NCBI GenBank assembly: GCA_050951585.1
Contig: JBMNJI010000005.1
Coordinates: 100,165 to 164,164 of the forward strand
Length of the DNA: 64,000 nucleotides
DNA from: UBA3937 sp050951585
Lineage (GTDB): Bacteria; Bacillota; Peptococcia; DRI-13; DTU073
Direction of reading: 5' to 3'
Shown here: in pieces, positions 16,781-25,046 of the stretch
Layout of the letters: each line of letters opens with the position of its first letter
Numbering within the stretch: position 1 is the stretch's first letter
The notes under the pieces: model-generated
The model's database searches: none
What the model was told of the DNA's origin: nothing
What the model saw: the letters and a program-made list of their open reading frames with translations, nothing else
Translations under genes and position numbers: made by a program

Positions 16781-17695
16781 ATGCCCATAAAAATACCGGA
16801 TAATTTACCGACAGCGAAAATACTGCAACAAGAAAACATTTTCGTCATGAACGAGGACCGGGCATATCATCAGGATATTCGCCCGCTGAAAATAGTTTTG
16901 TTAAACCTGATGCCGACAAAAATCGTGACAGAGACGCAGATTTTGCGACTCTTGGGCAATTCTCCCCTGCAGGTAGAAATAACTTTATTGCATCCGCAAA
17001 CACACAAATCCCAAAATACGCCCCAGGAATATCTGGTCAAATTCTACCGTACCTTTCCGGAGATTAAGCAGGAGAAATTTGACGGGATGATCATTACGGG
17101 AGCCCCTGTAGAGCAATTAGCCTACGAGGAAGTAGATTTCTGGGAAGAAATGAAGGAGATCATGGAATGGAGTAAAAGCAATGTTTTTTCCACGCTGCAT
17201 ATTTGTTGGGGAGCGATGGCCGGGTTGTATTACCATTACGGTGTTCCCAAATATCAGTTAAAGGAGAAAAGCTTTGGCGTTTTTCCCCATCATGTCAAGC
17301 GTGAATACGTGAAGCTTCTACGGGGATTTGACGACGAATTTTACGTTCCCCATTCCCGGCATACGGAAATCAGGCGGGAGGATGTGAAAAAAGTGCCGGA
17401 ACTGGAGATTTTGGCCGAATCAGCCGAGGCCGGCGTTTATTTAGTGGCTTCCCGTGATGGCCGTCAGGTTTTTGTGACCGGGCATTTGGAATATGATCCG
17501 CTCACCTTAAAAGAGGAATATGAGCGTGATGTGCAAAAAGGCTTACCGATCAAGCCCCCTGTTAATTATTTTCCTGATGATGACCATTTGCAAATGCCGC
17601 TGGTGCGCTGGCGCAGTCATGCCAATCTGCTCTATATGAACTGGCTGAATTATTATGTTTATCAGGAAACACCTTATAATTATGTGACTATTTAA
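16781..17695 (+). CDS. metA: Homoserine O-acetyltransferase, MetA family
   Basis: Activates homoserine for methionine synthesis. The 304-residue protein has the MetA glutamine-amidotransferase-like fold with catalytic Cys in HICWGAMAG, the YHYG segment, and His/Glu in TGHLEYDP. At the position that decides the acyl donor (residue 111 in the E. coli numbering) the motif reads TGAPVEQLAYEEV, with Glu as in acetyl-CoA-using MetA enzymes rather than Gly of succinyl enzymes. This agrees with the adjacent O-acetylhomoserine sulfhydrylase. 14 bp after metY; GGGGGAAGAG ribosome site. Confidence 0.93.
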   Translation: MPIKIPDNLPTAKILQQENIFVMNEDRAYHQDIRPLKIVLLNLMPTKIVTETQILRLLGNSPLQVEITLLHPQTHKSQNTPQEYLVKFYRTFPEIKQEKFDGMIITGAPVEQLAYEEVDFWEEMKEIMEWSKSNVFSTLHICWGAMAGLYYHYGVPKYQLKEKSFGVFPHHVKREYVKLLRGFDDEFYVPHSRHTEIRREDVKKVPELEILAESAEAGVYLVASRDGRQVFVTGHLEYDPLTLKEEYERDVQKGLPIKPPVNYFPDDDHLQMPLVRWRSHANLLYMNWLNYYVYQETPYNYVTI

Positions 17696-17723
17696 CGAAA
17701 TTTTTGGTGAAGGGGAAATTTCG

Positions 17724-18881
17724 ATGCGCAGAATCTATCTTGATCATAGTGCCACTACTCCGGTAAGGAAGGAAGTGGCGGAAATAATGCTGGAGTATCT
17801 AACGGGCAGGTTTGGGAACCCCTCGAGTATTCATTCATTCGGGCGTGAAGCGAAAGAGGCTTTGGAAAAGGCCCGTGAACAGGTCGCGCACGCTCTTCAC
17901 GCTGATTCCCGGGAGATTATCTTTACGAGCGGGGGGACAGAAGCCGATAATCTGGCTCTGTTTGGCACGGCTTTACAAAATAGCGATAAAGGGAAGCATA
18001 TTATTACTTCGGCGATTGAGCATCATGCGGTTTTACACGCGTGTGAATACCTGCAGAAAAAGGGTTTTCGGGTTACGGTCTTACCTGTCGATGAGTACGG
18101 CCTGATCAGGATGGAGGATTTACGGCAGGCCATCACCGCTGAGACCATCCTCATCAGCATTATGCACGCGAATAACGAGGTAGGCACGATTCAACCCATT
18201 GCGGAAATAGGGGCGTTGGCCAGGGAAAAAGGGATCCTGTTTCATACCGATGCGGTCCAGTCTTTAGGGAAGATTCAGCTCGATGTGGAGAAAATGAAGG
18301 TGGACTTGCTTTCGGGGTCGGGGCATAAAATATACGGGCCGAAAGGAACAGGTTTTCTCTATGTGCGCCAGGGAGTGAAAATAAACCCTTTAAGCTATGG
18401 CGGGCATCAGGAACGAAATTTTCGGGCCGGTACCGAAAATATTCCGGGGATTGTCGGTTTGGGGAAAGCGGTAGAGCTGGCTGAGGCGGAGTTGGACACG
18501 GAGATGCCCCGCCTGGCCAGGTTGAGGGATCAGTTAATCCAAGGGCTACAGGAGAGGATTCCCCATATCAAGTTGAACGGTCATCCCGAATTGCGTGTGG
18601 CGACGAATGTGAACTTTAGCTTCCTCTTTGTGGAAGGAGAATCGCTCCTGTTGCTTTTAGATCTGCAAGGGATCGCCGCCTCCAGCGGGTCCGCCTGTAC
18701 TTCCGGCTCCCTTGACCCTTCCCATGTTTTGCTGGCGATGGGCTTGCCCCATGAAGTTGCCCATGGTTCGGTCCGGATGACCTTAGGGCGGGATAACACG
18801 GAGGAGGATATTCGTGAGGTGCTGGAAGAACTTCCGCCGATGGTTAATCGTTTACGGGAGATGTCCCCGTTAAAAGCATGA
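17724..18881 (+). CDS. nifS: Cysteine desulfurase, NifS/IscS family
   Basis: PLP enzyme that removes sulfur from cysteine for iron-sulfur cluster assembly. Motifs: LDHSATTPVR, FGNPSSIHSFGREA, SGGTEADNLAL, HHAVLHACEYL, the PLP-lysine site SGHKIYGPKGTGFLY, and the catalytic cysteine in SGSACTSGSLDPSHVL. The gap before this Cys loop is short, as in group I (NifS/IscS) enzymes. Length 385. Directly precedes the scaffold gene iscU. Confidence 0.95.
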   Translation: MRRIYLDHSATTPVRKEVAEIMLEYLTGRFGNPSSIHSFGREAKEALEKAREQVAHALHADSREIIFTSGGTEADNLALFGTALQNSDKGKHIITSAIEHHAVLHACEYLQKKGFRVTVLPVDEYGLIRMEDLRQAITAETILISIMHANNEVGTIQPIAEIGALAREKGILFHTDAVQSLGKIQLDVEKMKVDLLSGSGHKIYGPKGTGFLYVRQGVKINPLSYGGHQERNFRAGTENIPGIVGLGKAVELAEAELDTEMPRLARLRDQLIQGLQERIPHIKLNGHPELRVATNVNFSFLFVEGESLLLLLDLQGIAASSGSACTSGSLDPSHVLLAMGLPHEVAHGSVRMTLGRDNTEEDIREVLEELPPMVNRLREMSPLKA

Positions 18882-18940
18882 GCAGTACGTTGGAAAAAAG
18901 AAAAACATAATGCCAGGAAGAAAAGGGAGTGAAGATTTAA

Positions 18941-19345
18941 ATGGCGATGTACTCAGATAAAGTGATGGATCATTTTCTTCATCCGCGCAATGTGGGAGAA
19001 GTGGAGAATGCTGATGGGATGGGGGAAGTAGGGAATCCTTCCTGTGGGGACATCATGCGCATTTCGTTAAAGGTGGAGAACAATATCATTAAGGAGATTA
19101 AGTTTAAGACCTTCGGCTGTGGGGCGGCGATTGCTACGAGCAGTATGGTTACAGAGCTGGTGAAGAATAAGACGGTGGAAGAGGCCCTGGAGGTTACCAA
19201 TCGGGCGGTAGCAGAGGCCTTAGATGGCTTGCCGCCGGTCAAAATGCACTGTTCTAATTTGGCGGCAGATGCGGTTCATGCCGCAATTAAAGATTATCAG
19301 GTGAAACATCAGCGGGTAAGCCGCAAGCCAAAAAAATTTTCTTAA
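18941..19345 (+). CDS. iscU: Iron-sulfur cluster scaffold, IscU/NifU N-terminal type
   Basis: Scaffold on which NifS/IscS sulfur and iron form clusters. The 134-residue protein begins MYSDKVMDHFLHPRN and has the three ligand cysteines in NPSCGD, FGCGAA and MHCSNLA. The NifU central and C-terminal domains are missing, so it is the stand-alone scaffold form. It ends in a basic tail (RVSRKPKKFS). Together with nifS and the Rrf2 regulator it makes a minimal iron-sulfur assembly unit. Confidence 0.95.
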   Translation: MAMYSDKVMDHFLHPRNVGEVENADGMGEVGNPSCGDIMRISLKVENNIIKEIKFKTFGCGAAIATSSMVTELVKNKTVEEALEVTNRAVAEALDGLPPVKMHCSNLAADAVHAAIKDYQVKHQRVSRKPKKFS

Positions 19346-19363
19346 AGATGAAGATCCTGGTGG

Positions 19364-19392
19364 TTGCATAATTTTGCTCGAGATGATAATAT
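19364..19392 (+). promoter_or_regulatory. Promoter of tRNA-Pro
   Basis: TTGCAT (19364-19369) and TAATAT (19387-19392) with a 17-bp spacer, 12 bp before the mature tRNA 5' end. Confidence 0.6.
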
Positions 19393-19404
19393 ATATAATG
19401 TTGT

Positions 19405-19481
19405 CGGGATGTGGCTCAGCTTGGTAGAGCGCTGCGTTCGGGACGCAGAGGCCGCAGGTTCAAATCCTGTCATCCCGACCA
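19405..19481 (+). tRNA. tRNA-Pro (anticodon CGG)
   Basis: A 77-nt cloverleaf: acceptor arm CGGGATG with CATCCCG, D-arm GCTC/GAGC with TTGGTA loop, anticodon stem CTGCG/CGCAG with loop TTCGGGA (anticodon CGG, reading CCG), T-arm with TTCAAAT, and an encoded CCA end. Confidence 0.95.
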
Positions 19482-19534
19482 TTATTTTCATCACCTCAAA
19501 TATTTTTTTCTGTGACTAAAGTCCCAGGGGAGCG

Positions 19535-19556
19535 GAGCTATCAAAGCTCTTTTTTT
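19535..19556 (+). terminator. Terminator after tRNA-Pro
   Basis: GAGCT-atcaa-AGCTC followed by seven T. Confidence 0.75.
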
Positions 19557-19726
19557 ATTGGGTTTGTTGGCTTTTAGGGAGATAAGCCGTGAGAATTGAT
19601 ATAGTATATTTATTTGAAATTATGCGAAAATTATTTTAAATTAAAGATAAACAGAATAACGATTGATTCCTAATTTTAACAACAACTGCGGCTAAACCAA
19701 GAATAAAAAATTAGGGAGGTAATGTG

Positions 19727-20785
19727 ATGAAAAAGACCAAAATCAGGCATGTGTTGACAAGTATGGTTGTTCTCGGTATTTTGGTTTGTTTCCCGGTTAC
19801 ATCATTAGGGGCATCTTGTTATGGTAATTTGGGAAAGCAGTTTAATTTCAATTGTTCCCTCACTAATATGCAGATGCCGCAGTTTTCTAAAAATATGAAT
19901 TCAAATTATTTGAGCAACTGTTATAACGGCAATTGCTTACCCGGCAACTCCGGTAGTAGCAATAAATACTCGCTGAATAATTACAGTAACCTTTATTTAC
20001 CAAGCAACTGCAGTAACGGCAATTGCCTACCTAGCAACTACAGTAATGGGAATATGTATATACCAAGCAACTCCAATTATAAATTAAGCAATCCCCTTGG
20101 TAATAGCTGTTCATTAACAGGGAGTAACGGATGCCAGAAGTCTCAGCCCAGCAATACCTATAATCAGTCAGCGGATATGTCACAGTTTTATGAGTACATG
20201 AAGAATATGCTGCAGTCGTGCCAACCTGTTCTCAAATCACCAACATGCACCCCTGCACCTGCCCCCAAACCCACCCCAACTCCGACACCAACTCCTACAC
20301 CAAAGCCCACACCAAAACCTACACCAACCCCCACCCCAACCCCCACCCCAACCCCCACACCAACTCCCACACCAACTCCTGATCCTGAACCCAACGTTCA
20401 AGGCTTAACTGCTGATGAAGAAAAGATGTTCAATTTGATTAATCAGGCGAGAAAAGAAGCCGGCGTAGCTCCGTTAAAAATTGATATGAATTTAGTGAAA
20501 AGCGCCAGATTAAAGAGTCAGGATATGGTTGACAAGAACTATTTTGATCATCAATCACCAACATACGGGGATCCCTCACAAATGATCAGAAAATATGCAC
20601 CTGGTTACAGGGCCACCGGGGAAAATATTGCCTATACAAATTCCGTTGAATCCGCTCATCAAGGTTTAATGAACAGCTCGGGACACCGCCAGAATATTCT
20701 CAGTCCTAATTACACTCATATCGGGATCGGTATTGTTAAGTATAAAGGCAATCTGTTGATGTTTACACAGCAGTTTGGTGGTTAG
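19727..20785 (+). CDS. Secreted CAP/SCP-domain protein with Asn-rich and Pro-Thr linker
   Basis: A 352-residue exported protein. Signal peptide ends near TSLGA (residue ~27); then a Cys- and Asn-rich low-complexity region with repeated NCYNGNCLP-like units (~30-150); a PTPTPKP linker (~180-220); and a C-terminal YkwD-type CAP domain (~230-352) with NQARKEAG, the His in YFDHQSP, GENIAY and SSGHRQNIL. YkwD-like CAP domains are common in spore-formers; their biochemical role is not settled. GGGAGGT at 19714-19720 favours ATG 19727 over GTG 19724. Confidence 0.88.
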   Translation: MKKTKIRHVLTSMVVLGILVCFPVTSLGASCYGNLGKQFNFNCSLTNMQMPQFSKNMNSNYLSNCYNGNCLPGNSGSSNKYSLNNYSNLYLPSNCSNGNCLPSNYSNGNMYIPSNSNYKLSNPLGNSCSLTGSNGCQKSQPSNTYNQSADMSQFYEYMKNMLQSCQPVLKSPTCTPAPAPKPTPTPTPTPTPKPTPKPTPTPTPTPTPTPTPTPTPTPDPEPNVQGLTADEEKMFNLINQARKEAGVAPLKIDMNLVKSARLKSQDMVDKNYFDHQSPTYGDPSQMIRKYAPGYRATGENIAYTNSVESAHQGLMNSSGHRQNILSPNYTHIGIGIVKYKGNLLMFTQQFGG

Positions 20786-20978
20786 TTCTTTCAACAAAAA
20801 CAAGGATTAGCGAGAAGCAAAGGTTAGTATTTTCTTTGCTTCTTTTTTATTTTGCCAAATTATTGCTAGCTTCTTTAAACAATGGTAGTATAAAGCTGTG
20901 GCGATTAATATCATAATTAATGTAATTAGATGAGTTGTTATTCTGTTTGTGCGGTATTGAGAGGAGGTATTGTTAAGG

Positions 20979-21473
20979 ATGGATGAAAAGCCCCAAGGGG
21001 CGGTCTGTTGTCCAAGGTTTGATAAAGTTCCCTGGGACGAAAAGACTTTTATTTGGGAGGATAAGCTTTTTATCAAGGATGAGATTCCTCAGTTGTTCCA
21101 TATGCCTCTCCCCGGTTTCATCAATCGAACAATGCAGCGGATGTGGACTAAGGCGCAAGAGGCGCAAGCCGCCCCTGAAACGGAAGATTTTTTGCTGCTT
21201 GCCTATGATCCGTCACCATGGAAATCGGAATTTTATCTGGCGGTTACGAAGGAAGTCCCCGGAGCAGAAAATGTGCAATTATCAGGGACTTATTTAAGCA
21301 AAGTTTTTGATGGACCATACAGTGATGTCCCTAAATGGATTAAGGAAATGGAGCAGTACGTGCAAGAAAAAGGGAAGAAGACGAAAAAATATTATTTTTA
21401 CTATACAACCTGTCCAAAATGTGCAAAGGAATACGGACATAACTATGTTGTGGCCTTTGCGGAAGTAGAATAG
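20979..21473 (+). CDS. Conserved protein with CCP and CPKC motifs, function unknown
   Basis: A 164-residue soluble protein with no signal peptide. It starts MDEKPQGAVCCPRFDKVPWD, has a central DPSPWKSEFYLAVTKEVPG segment and ends with a possible metal site, CPKCAKEYGHNYVV. The paired N-terminal CC and the C-terminal CxxC could bind one metal ion. Similar proteins are known in anaerobes and are sometimes loosely labelled hydrolase; no catalytic motif is visible. GAGGAGGT (20961-20968) precedes both TTG 20970 and ATG 20979; the ATG is preferred. Probably co-transcribed with 21486. Confidence 0.75.
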   Translation: MDEKPQGAVCCPRFDKVPWDEKTFIWEDKLFIKDEIPQLFHMPLPGFINRTMQRMWTKAQEAQAAPETEDFLLLAYDPSPWKSEFYLAVTKEVPGAENVQLSGTYLSKVFDGPYSDVPKWIKEMEQYVQEKGKKTKKYYFYYTTCPKCAKEYGHNYVVAFAEVE

Positions 21474-21485
21474 CGAGGGATATGA

Positions 21486-22037
21486 ATGGAAAAACGGCAT
21501 GAACGGGATGCCCGCTATCTCGAGGCACTGGAAGAAATAACCCGGAGATTTCAGCATATCATGAAGAAATATCAGGTCGATGAGGATGATTGCTGGCCTT
21601 CGGTGCAGAGACTGAAAGTATTAGAAGAGAAGATTACAACGGAAAGAAGGCTTCTGGAGGAAGTCAGCCTGCCCTGCCGCTTTATTCTGGAGCATTTTAC
21701 GACTTTAATGGGAAAGCCGGATCATACTGTCGGGGTTAGTTTCGGGCAGCAATTTGAATTAGGCCGCGGGACAATTACTGATTTTAGTATCCAGGAATGG
21801 GGTAATATTTGTTTAATCATCGGGAGCTTCCGTTTGTGTTGGCGGGATAGGGATTATCAATACCTGTTTTATCCGGATAAAGTCATCCTCCGCTCGGTAG
21901 ACAGAAGCAAACCGGAAATTCATCTTCTTTTTAATTTTGCCTTTAAATATTCCAAGATTTTAACTGAATTTCAGGATGTGGCCACCGATCCGCAAACCTT
22001 GTATTGCTATCCTGATTTATTCGAAGAAAAAGAATAA
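21486..22037 (+). CDS. Protein of unknown function
   Basis: A 183-residue soluble protein, not recognised. The N-terminal third (residues 1-60) is charged and helical, likely coiled coil (YLEALEEITRRFQHIMKKY, LKVLEEKITTERRLLEEV). The rest is beta-rich with many aromatic residues (SFRLCWRDRDYQYLFYP). It starts 12 bp after the previous gene with a GAGGGA site, so the two are probably one transcript. A hairpin at 22094 follows. Confidence 0.65.
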   Translation: MEKRHERDARYLEALEEITRRFQHIMKKYQVDEDDCWPSVQRLKVLEEKITTERRLLEEVSLPCRFILEHFTTLMGKPDHTVGVSFGQQFELGRGTITDFSIQEWGNICLIIGSFRLCWRDRDYQYLFYPDKVILRSVDRSKPEIHLLFNFAFKYSKILTEFQDVATDPQTLYCYPDLFEEKE

Positions 22038-22093
22038 ATAAGATGAGCTGATAATGCTCTTCTGTATTAATTTAATTTAAGAAGTCGAAAGTG

Positions 22094-22146
22094 AAGTGCA
22101 CCCCAAATGTTAGATACTTTCTAATATTTGGAGGTGTACTTTTTTT
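22094..22146. terminator. Long imperfect palindrome with T-run
   Basis: AAGTGCACCCCAAATGTTAGA and TCTAATATTTGGAGGTGTACTT are nearly complementary around a 5-nt loop and end in seven T, so it can act as a terminator. The CACCCCAAA...GTTAGA arm also resembles the terminal repeats of IS3-family elements, so it may derive from abutted IS ends. Confidence 0.65.
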
Positions 22147-22254
22147 GCAACTTAAGCTTCTGCCGGCGCTCAAAGAGCTTGGCACAAGCTAGTTTTCTTG
22201 CACCCTTTTTCGGCGGAATTAATAAGCTATGACTAAGAAGAGGGGTGTTGCCGG

Positions 22255-23289
22255 ATGAAAATTTCAGACTGCATTGATGCGGGCACTGATTACTGCCCAT
22301 GCTATCTGGCCGAAGTCGGAGAATGTATTATGTGTTCTCAATTGCAGGGCAAGGTTTTTTGCGATTGCAAAAACTGGAAAGGTGTATGCATTTATCAGGA
22401 ATATGTTTGGAATCATATGCGGGCAAAACCGAGTCGGGAGTTATTCTGCGGGAGGGTTTTAGGGGCGGAGGAAGTGGCTGCGGATGTGCTTCTTTTAACA
22501 ATACAGGTTAACAGAACCTTAGCCAGAGAGTTAAATCATCCCGGGGCCTACGTTTTTATCAGGTCGCTGAATCCGCAAGTCTATTCGGATATCCCCACGT
22601 CCGTAATGAAGGTTGATGAGCGGTTGGAAACCATCGTGTTTGCTGTGCAGCAACGAGGGGTCAAGACGAAATATCTATTCGACCGGTGCCTGAAGAAGAA
22701 GGAAAAAGAAGTTATTTTCCGTGGACCATTCTGGAATGGCATTATTGGGTTACGCCATATCAAGAGTTTGCAAAACGGGAAAGCGTTGTTGCTTGTGCGC
22801 GGGATCGGGCAGGCCCCGGCTGTTCCGGTGGCCCAAAAATTAATCCAGGGTGGAAATGAGGTGGAAATCCTCCTAGACAAGGGAAAGATAGGCAGCGATT
22901 TTACCGCCTCTTTGTTTCAGGATATGGGCTGTCACGTGGTGCAAAAAGAAGTATTGGCCCTCGAAAAACTAGCCTTGCGGGAAGATGTGGCGGCTCTGCT
23001 CCGCGAGAAAATCGAAAAGGATGGAGTACAGCTCATCTACTGCGGGGGGCCGGATTTTTTGGCGCAGGGAGTGAGCAAGATCATACAGGAAGTGGGCGGT
23101 GATGTTGAGCTGGCCTGTTCCAATAATGCCAAATTGTGTTGCGGTGAAGGAGTGTGCGGTAGTTGCCAGATACGCTTAAGTGACGGGTGCCGGGTGAGGA
23201 GCTGCAAAACACAGATTGCCCCGCGTGATATCTACGGCGGATGTGGTGGGAATGGTGACAGTAAGCAATACCGAAGGGAGGCCAGGTAG
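22255..23289 (+). CDS. PyrK-like iron-sulfur flavoprotein with eight-Cys N-terminal domain
   Basis: Electron-transfer subunit related to PyrK and ferredoxin-NADP reductases. N-terminal ~50 residues hold eight cysteines (C6, C14, C16, C24, C27, C36, C38, C45; CPCY, CIMC, CDC), enough for extra iron-sulfur clusters and not part of standard PyrK. Next come FAD-binding (~65-160, weakly conserved) and NAD-binding (LLLVRGIGQAPAVPVAQKL, ~180-200; YCGGPDFL ~262) domains, then a C-terminal PyrK [2Fe-2S] motif (CSNNAKLCCGEGVCGSCQI with a later Cys). Its stop is 1 bp before the next flavoprotein gene, implying a complex. Substrate unknown; no pyrimidine genes are nearby. Confidence 0.82.
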   Translation: MKISDCIDAGTDYCPCYLAEVGECIMCSQLQGKVFCDCKNWKGVCIYQEYVWNHMRAKPSRELFCGRVLGAEEVAADVLLLTIQVNRTLARELNHPGAYVFIRSLNPQVYSDIPTSVMKVDERLETIVFAVQQRGVKTKYLFDRCLKKKEKEVIFRGPFWNGIIGLRHIKSLQNGKALLLVRGIGQAPAVPVAQKLIQGGNEVEILLDKGKIGSDFTASLFQDMGCHVVQKEVLALEKLALREDVAALLREKIEKDGVQLIYCGGPDFLAQGVSKIIQEVGGDVELACSNNAKLCCGEGVCGSCQIRLSDGCRVRSCKTQIAPRDIYGGCGGNGDSKQYRREAR

Positions 23290-23290
23290 T

Positions 23291-24571
23291 GTGGTAAAGG
23301 TTGTGATTATCGGGGGAGGATGGGCAGGATGCGCAGCGGCAGTTACCGCGCGAAAAGCCGGGGCTGAAGTGACGGTTGTGGAAAAAACCGATTTGTTGCT
23401 TGGCTTAGGCAATGTAGGCGGCATTATGCGCAACAATGGCAGATTCACGGCAGCGGAGGAGCTGATGGCCTTAGGCGCGGGAGACCTGATTGAAATAACC
23501 GATCGGGCGGCCCGCCATAAAAATGTCAACTTTCCGGGACATAAACATGCCTATTTATATGACGTTGCCAAGGTGGAAGCAATGGTCCGGAAAAAGCTGA
23601 AAGAAATGGGGGTTCATCTCCTTCTGGAGACGCGGGCGGTGGATGTGGAAAAGGAAGGGGGGTCTCTCAAAGGGATCGTGCTCGCCAACGAAGATGTGCT
23701 GGAGGGTGATGTTTTTATTGAAACGACCGGTTCCACAGGACCGATGGGCAACTGTTTACGGTACGGGAACGGCTGTTGTATGTGTATTTTGCGTTGCCCT
23801 TCTTACGGACCGCGCATCAGCATCAGTCAACGGGCGGGCGTGGAAGATTTGCTCGGGAAGCGGGGAGATGAGTCTTACGGGGCGTACAGCGGTTCCTGTA
23901 AATTGGCGAAGCATTCGCTTAGTCCTGAAATAGCCGAGCGGCTGGATAAAGACGGGGTAGTGGTAGTGCCCATACCCGCTGAGGACATTAATTTTAAAAA
24001 GCTGGACTATAAGGTCTGCCAACAATACGCCTTGAAGGAATTTGCGGAAAATATTGTTTTGCTTGATACGGGATATGCGAAGCTGATGACTTCTTATTAT
24101 CCCCTCGAGAAACTGCGCAATATCCCGGGTTTTGAACACGCCCGTTATGATGATCCCTATTCGGGCGGCAAAGGCAATTCCATCCGCTATTTGTCGATGG
24201 CTCCGCGCCAGAATACGCTAAAGGTCAAGGGGTTGGATAATTTGTTTTGTGCCGGGGAGAAAGCCGGTCTCTTTGTCGGTCATACCGAGGCGATGGCTAC
24301 GGGAAGTTTGGCCGGGCACAATAGCGTACGCCACAGTATGGGTATGCCTTTGCTGGAATTATCCCGTACCTTAGCGATCGGCGATTTAATCGCTTATGCA
24401 AATGAGATGATTGAGACGCCCACAGGTTTAAAGAACCGCTATACTTTTTCCGGCGGAAAATATTTTGCCGCGATGCAGGAAAAGGATCTTTATACGACGG
24501 AAGTAGAGGCGATCCGGCAGCGGGTCAATAAGATCGGGCTCGAGCGGATCTTTGCCGAGAAGTTTTTATAG
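23291..24571 (+). CDS. FAD-dependent oxidoreductase, partner of the PyrK-like protein
   Basis: A 426-residue flavoprotein. The N-terminus has the dinucleotide fold VVIIGGGWAGCAAAVTARKAG, followed by VVEKTDLLLG. The overall pattern, with GNVGGIMRNNGRF and the C-terminal FCAGEKAGLFVGHTEAMATG, is reminiscent of GidA/TrmFO-type and HI0933-like flavoproteins. A Cys group (CCMCILRCP, about residue 160) may bind an iron-sulfur cluster or be redox active. GTG 23291 follows GGGAGG and lies 1 bp after the upstream stop; the longer frame beginning at 23216 overlaps the upstream gene and is rejected. Substrate unknown. Confidence 0.85.
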   Translation: MVKVVIIGGGWAGCAAAVTARKAGAEVTVVEKTDLLLGLGNVGGIMRNNGRFTAAEELMALGAGDLIEITDRAARHKNVNFPGHKHAYLYDVAKVEAMVRKKLKEMGVHLLLETRAVDVEKEGGSLKGIVLANEDVLEGDVFIETTGSTGPMGNCLRYGNGCCMCILRCPSYGPRISISQRAGVEDLLGKRGDESYGAYSGSCKLAKHSLSPEIAERLDKDGVVVVPIPAEDINFKKLDYKVCQQYALKEFAENIVLLDTGYAKLMTSYYPLEKLRNIPGFEHARYDDPYSGGKGNSIRYLSMAPRQNTLKVKGLDNLFCAGEKAGLFVGHTEAMATGSLAGHNSVRHSMGMPLLELSRTLAIGDLIAYANEMIETPTGLKNRYTFSGGKYFAAMQEKDLYTTEVEAIRQRVNKIGLERIFAEKFL

Positions 24572-24686
24572 GCATTATTTTGTTTTTCCTGGACCGTAAT
24601 GAATAATCCCGGAGCAGAAGAATTATTCTAATGTAATGGATACCAAGAATAATGGAGAAAAGAAAAGAAAGCAGGGATGTACGAGT

Positions 24687-24857
24687 ATGCCCAGGAAAAA
24701 ACCCAAAGAGCCGCGTCCCCAGGATTTATTGAAGATGGAAATCGCTAAGGAATTAGGGTTGTGGGAAAAAATCCAGGCCTTCGGCTGGGGAGAGTTAACG
24801 GCCGAAGAATCAGGGCGCATTGGTGGTCTCATGACCGGACGGATGAAGAAAAAGTAA
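24687..24857 (+). CDS. Small acid-soluble spore protein, alpha/beta type
   Basis: A ~56-residue protein with the SASP pattern KMEIAKELGL, a short linker, then GWGELTAEESGRIGGLM and a basic end. Alpha/beta SASPs coat and protect spore DNA; the EIA and ESGRIGG motifs mark the germination-protease and DNA-binding segments. The N-terminus is basic and proline-rich. ATG 24687 is preferred over ATG 24636, which would add a very basic leader and has no ribosome site. Evidence that the organism sporulates. Confidence 0.85.
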   Translation: MPRKKPKEPRPQDLLKMEIAKELGLWEKIQAFGWGELTAEESGRIGGLMTGRMKKK

Positions 24858-24990
24858 AGCTTGCCGCCCCCTCTGTTACCAGGCGACGGAACAATTAAAC
24901 ATCGATTAATTATATGATATTTTTATTTGTTATCTTCGGGGAAAATAAGATAAAATTAAAATTGTGACAACAATTCGTATAATTATTATT

Positions 24991-25008
24991 TACCAGATAT
25001 ATCTGGTA
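24991..25008. promoter_or_regulatory. 18-bp perfect palindrome (candidate operator)
   Basis: TACCAGATATATCTGGTA lies 39 bp before the Fn3-like protein gene and 12 bp after a TATAAT at 24979. Size and position suit a dimeric repressor site. No regulator is identified. Confidence 0.45.
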
Positions 25009-25046
25009 GGGGATGATATTAATTTAATGGGGGGCGAGTTTTTTTA

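Noticed and set aside
20255..20385. CRISPR-like or minus-strand Gly/Val-rich protein in the CAP gene
   Set aside because: The repetition is the in-frame Pro-Thr linker of the plus-strand protein; the minus-strand GV frame is its shadow, and there are no unique spacers.
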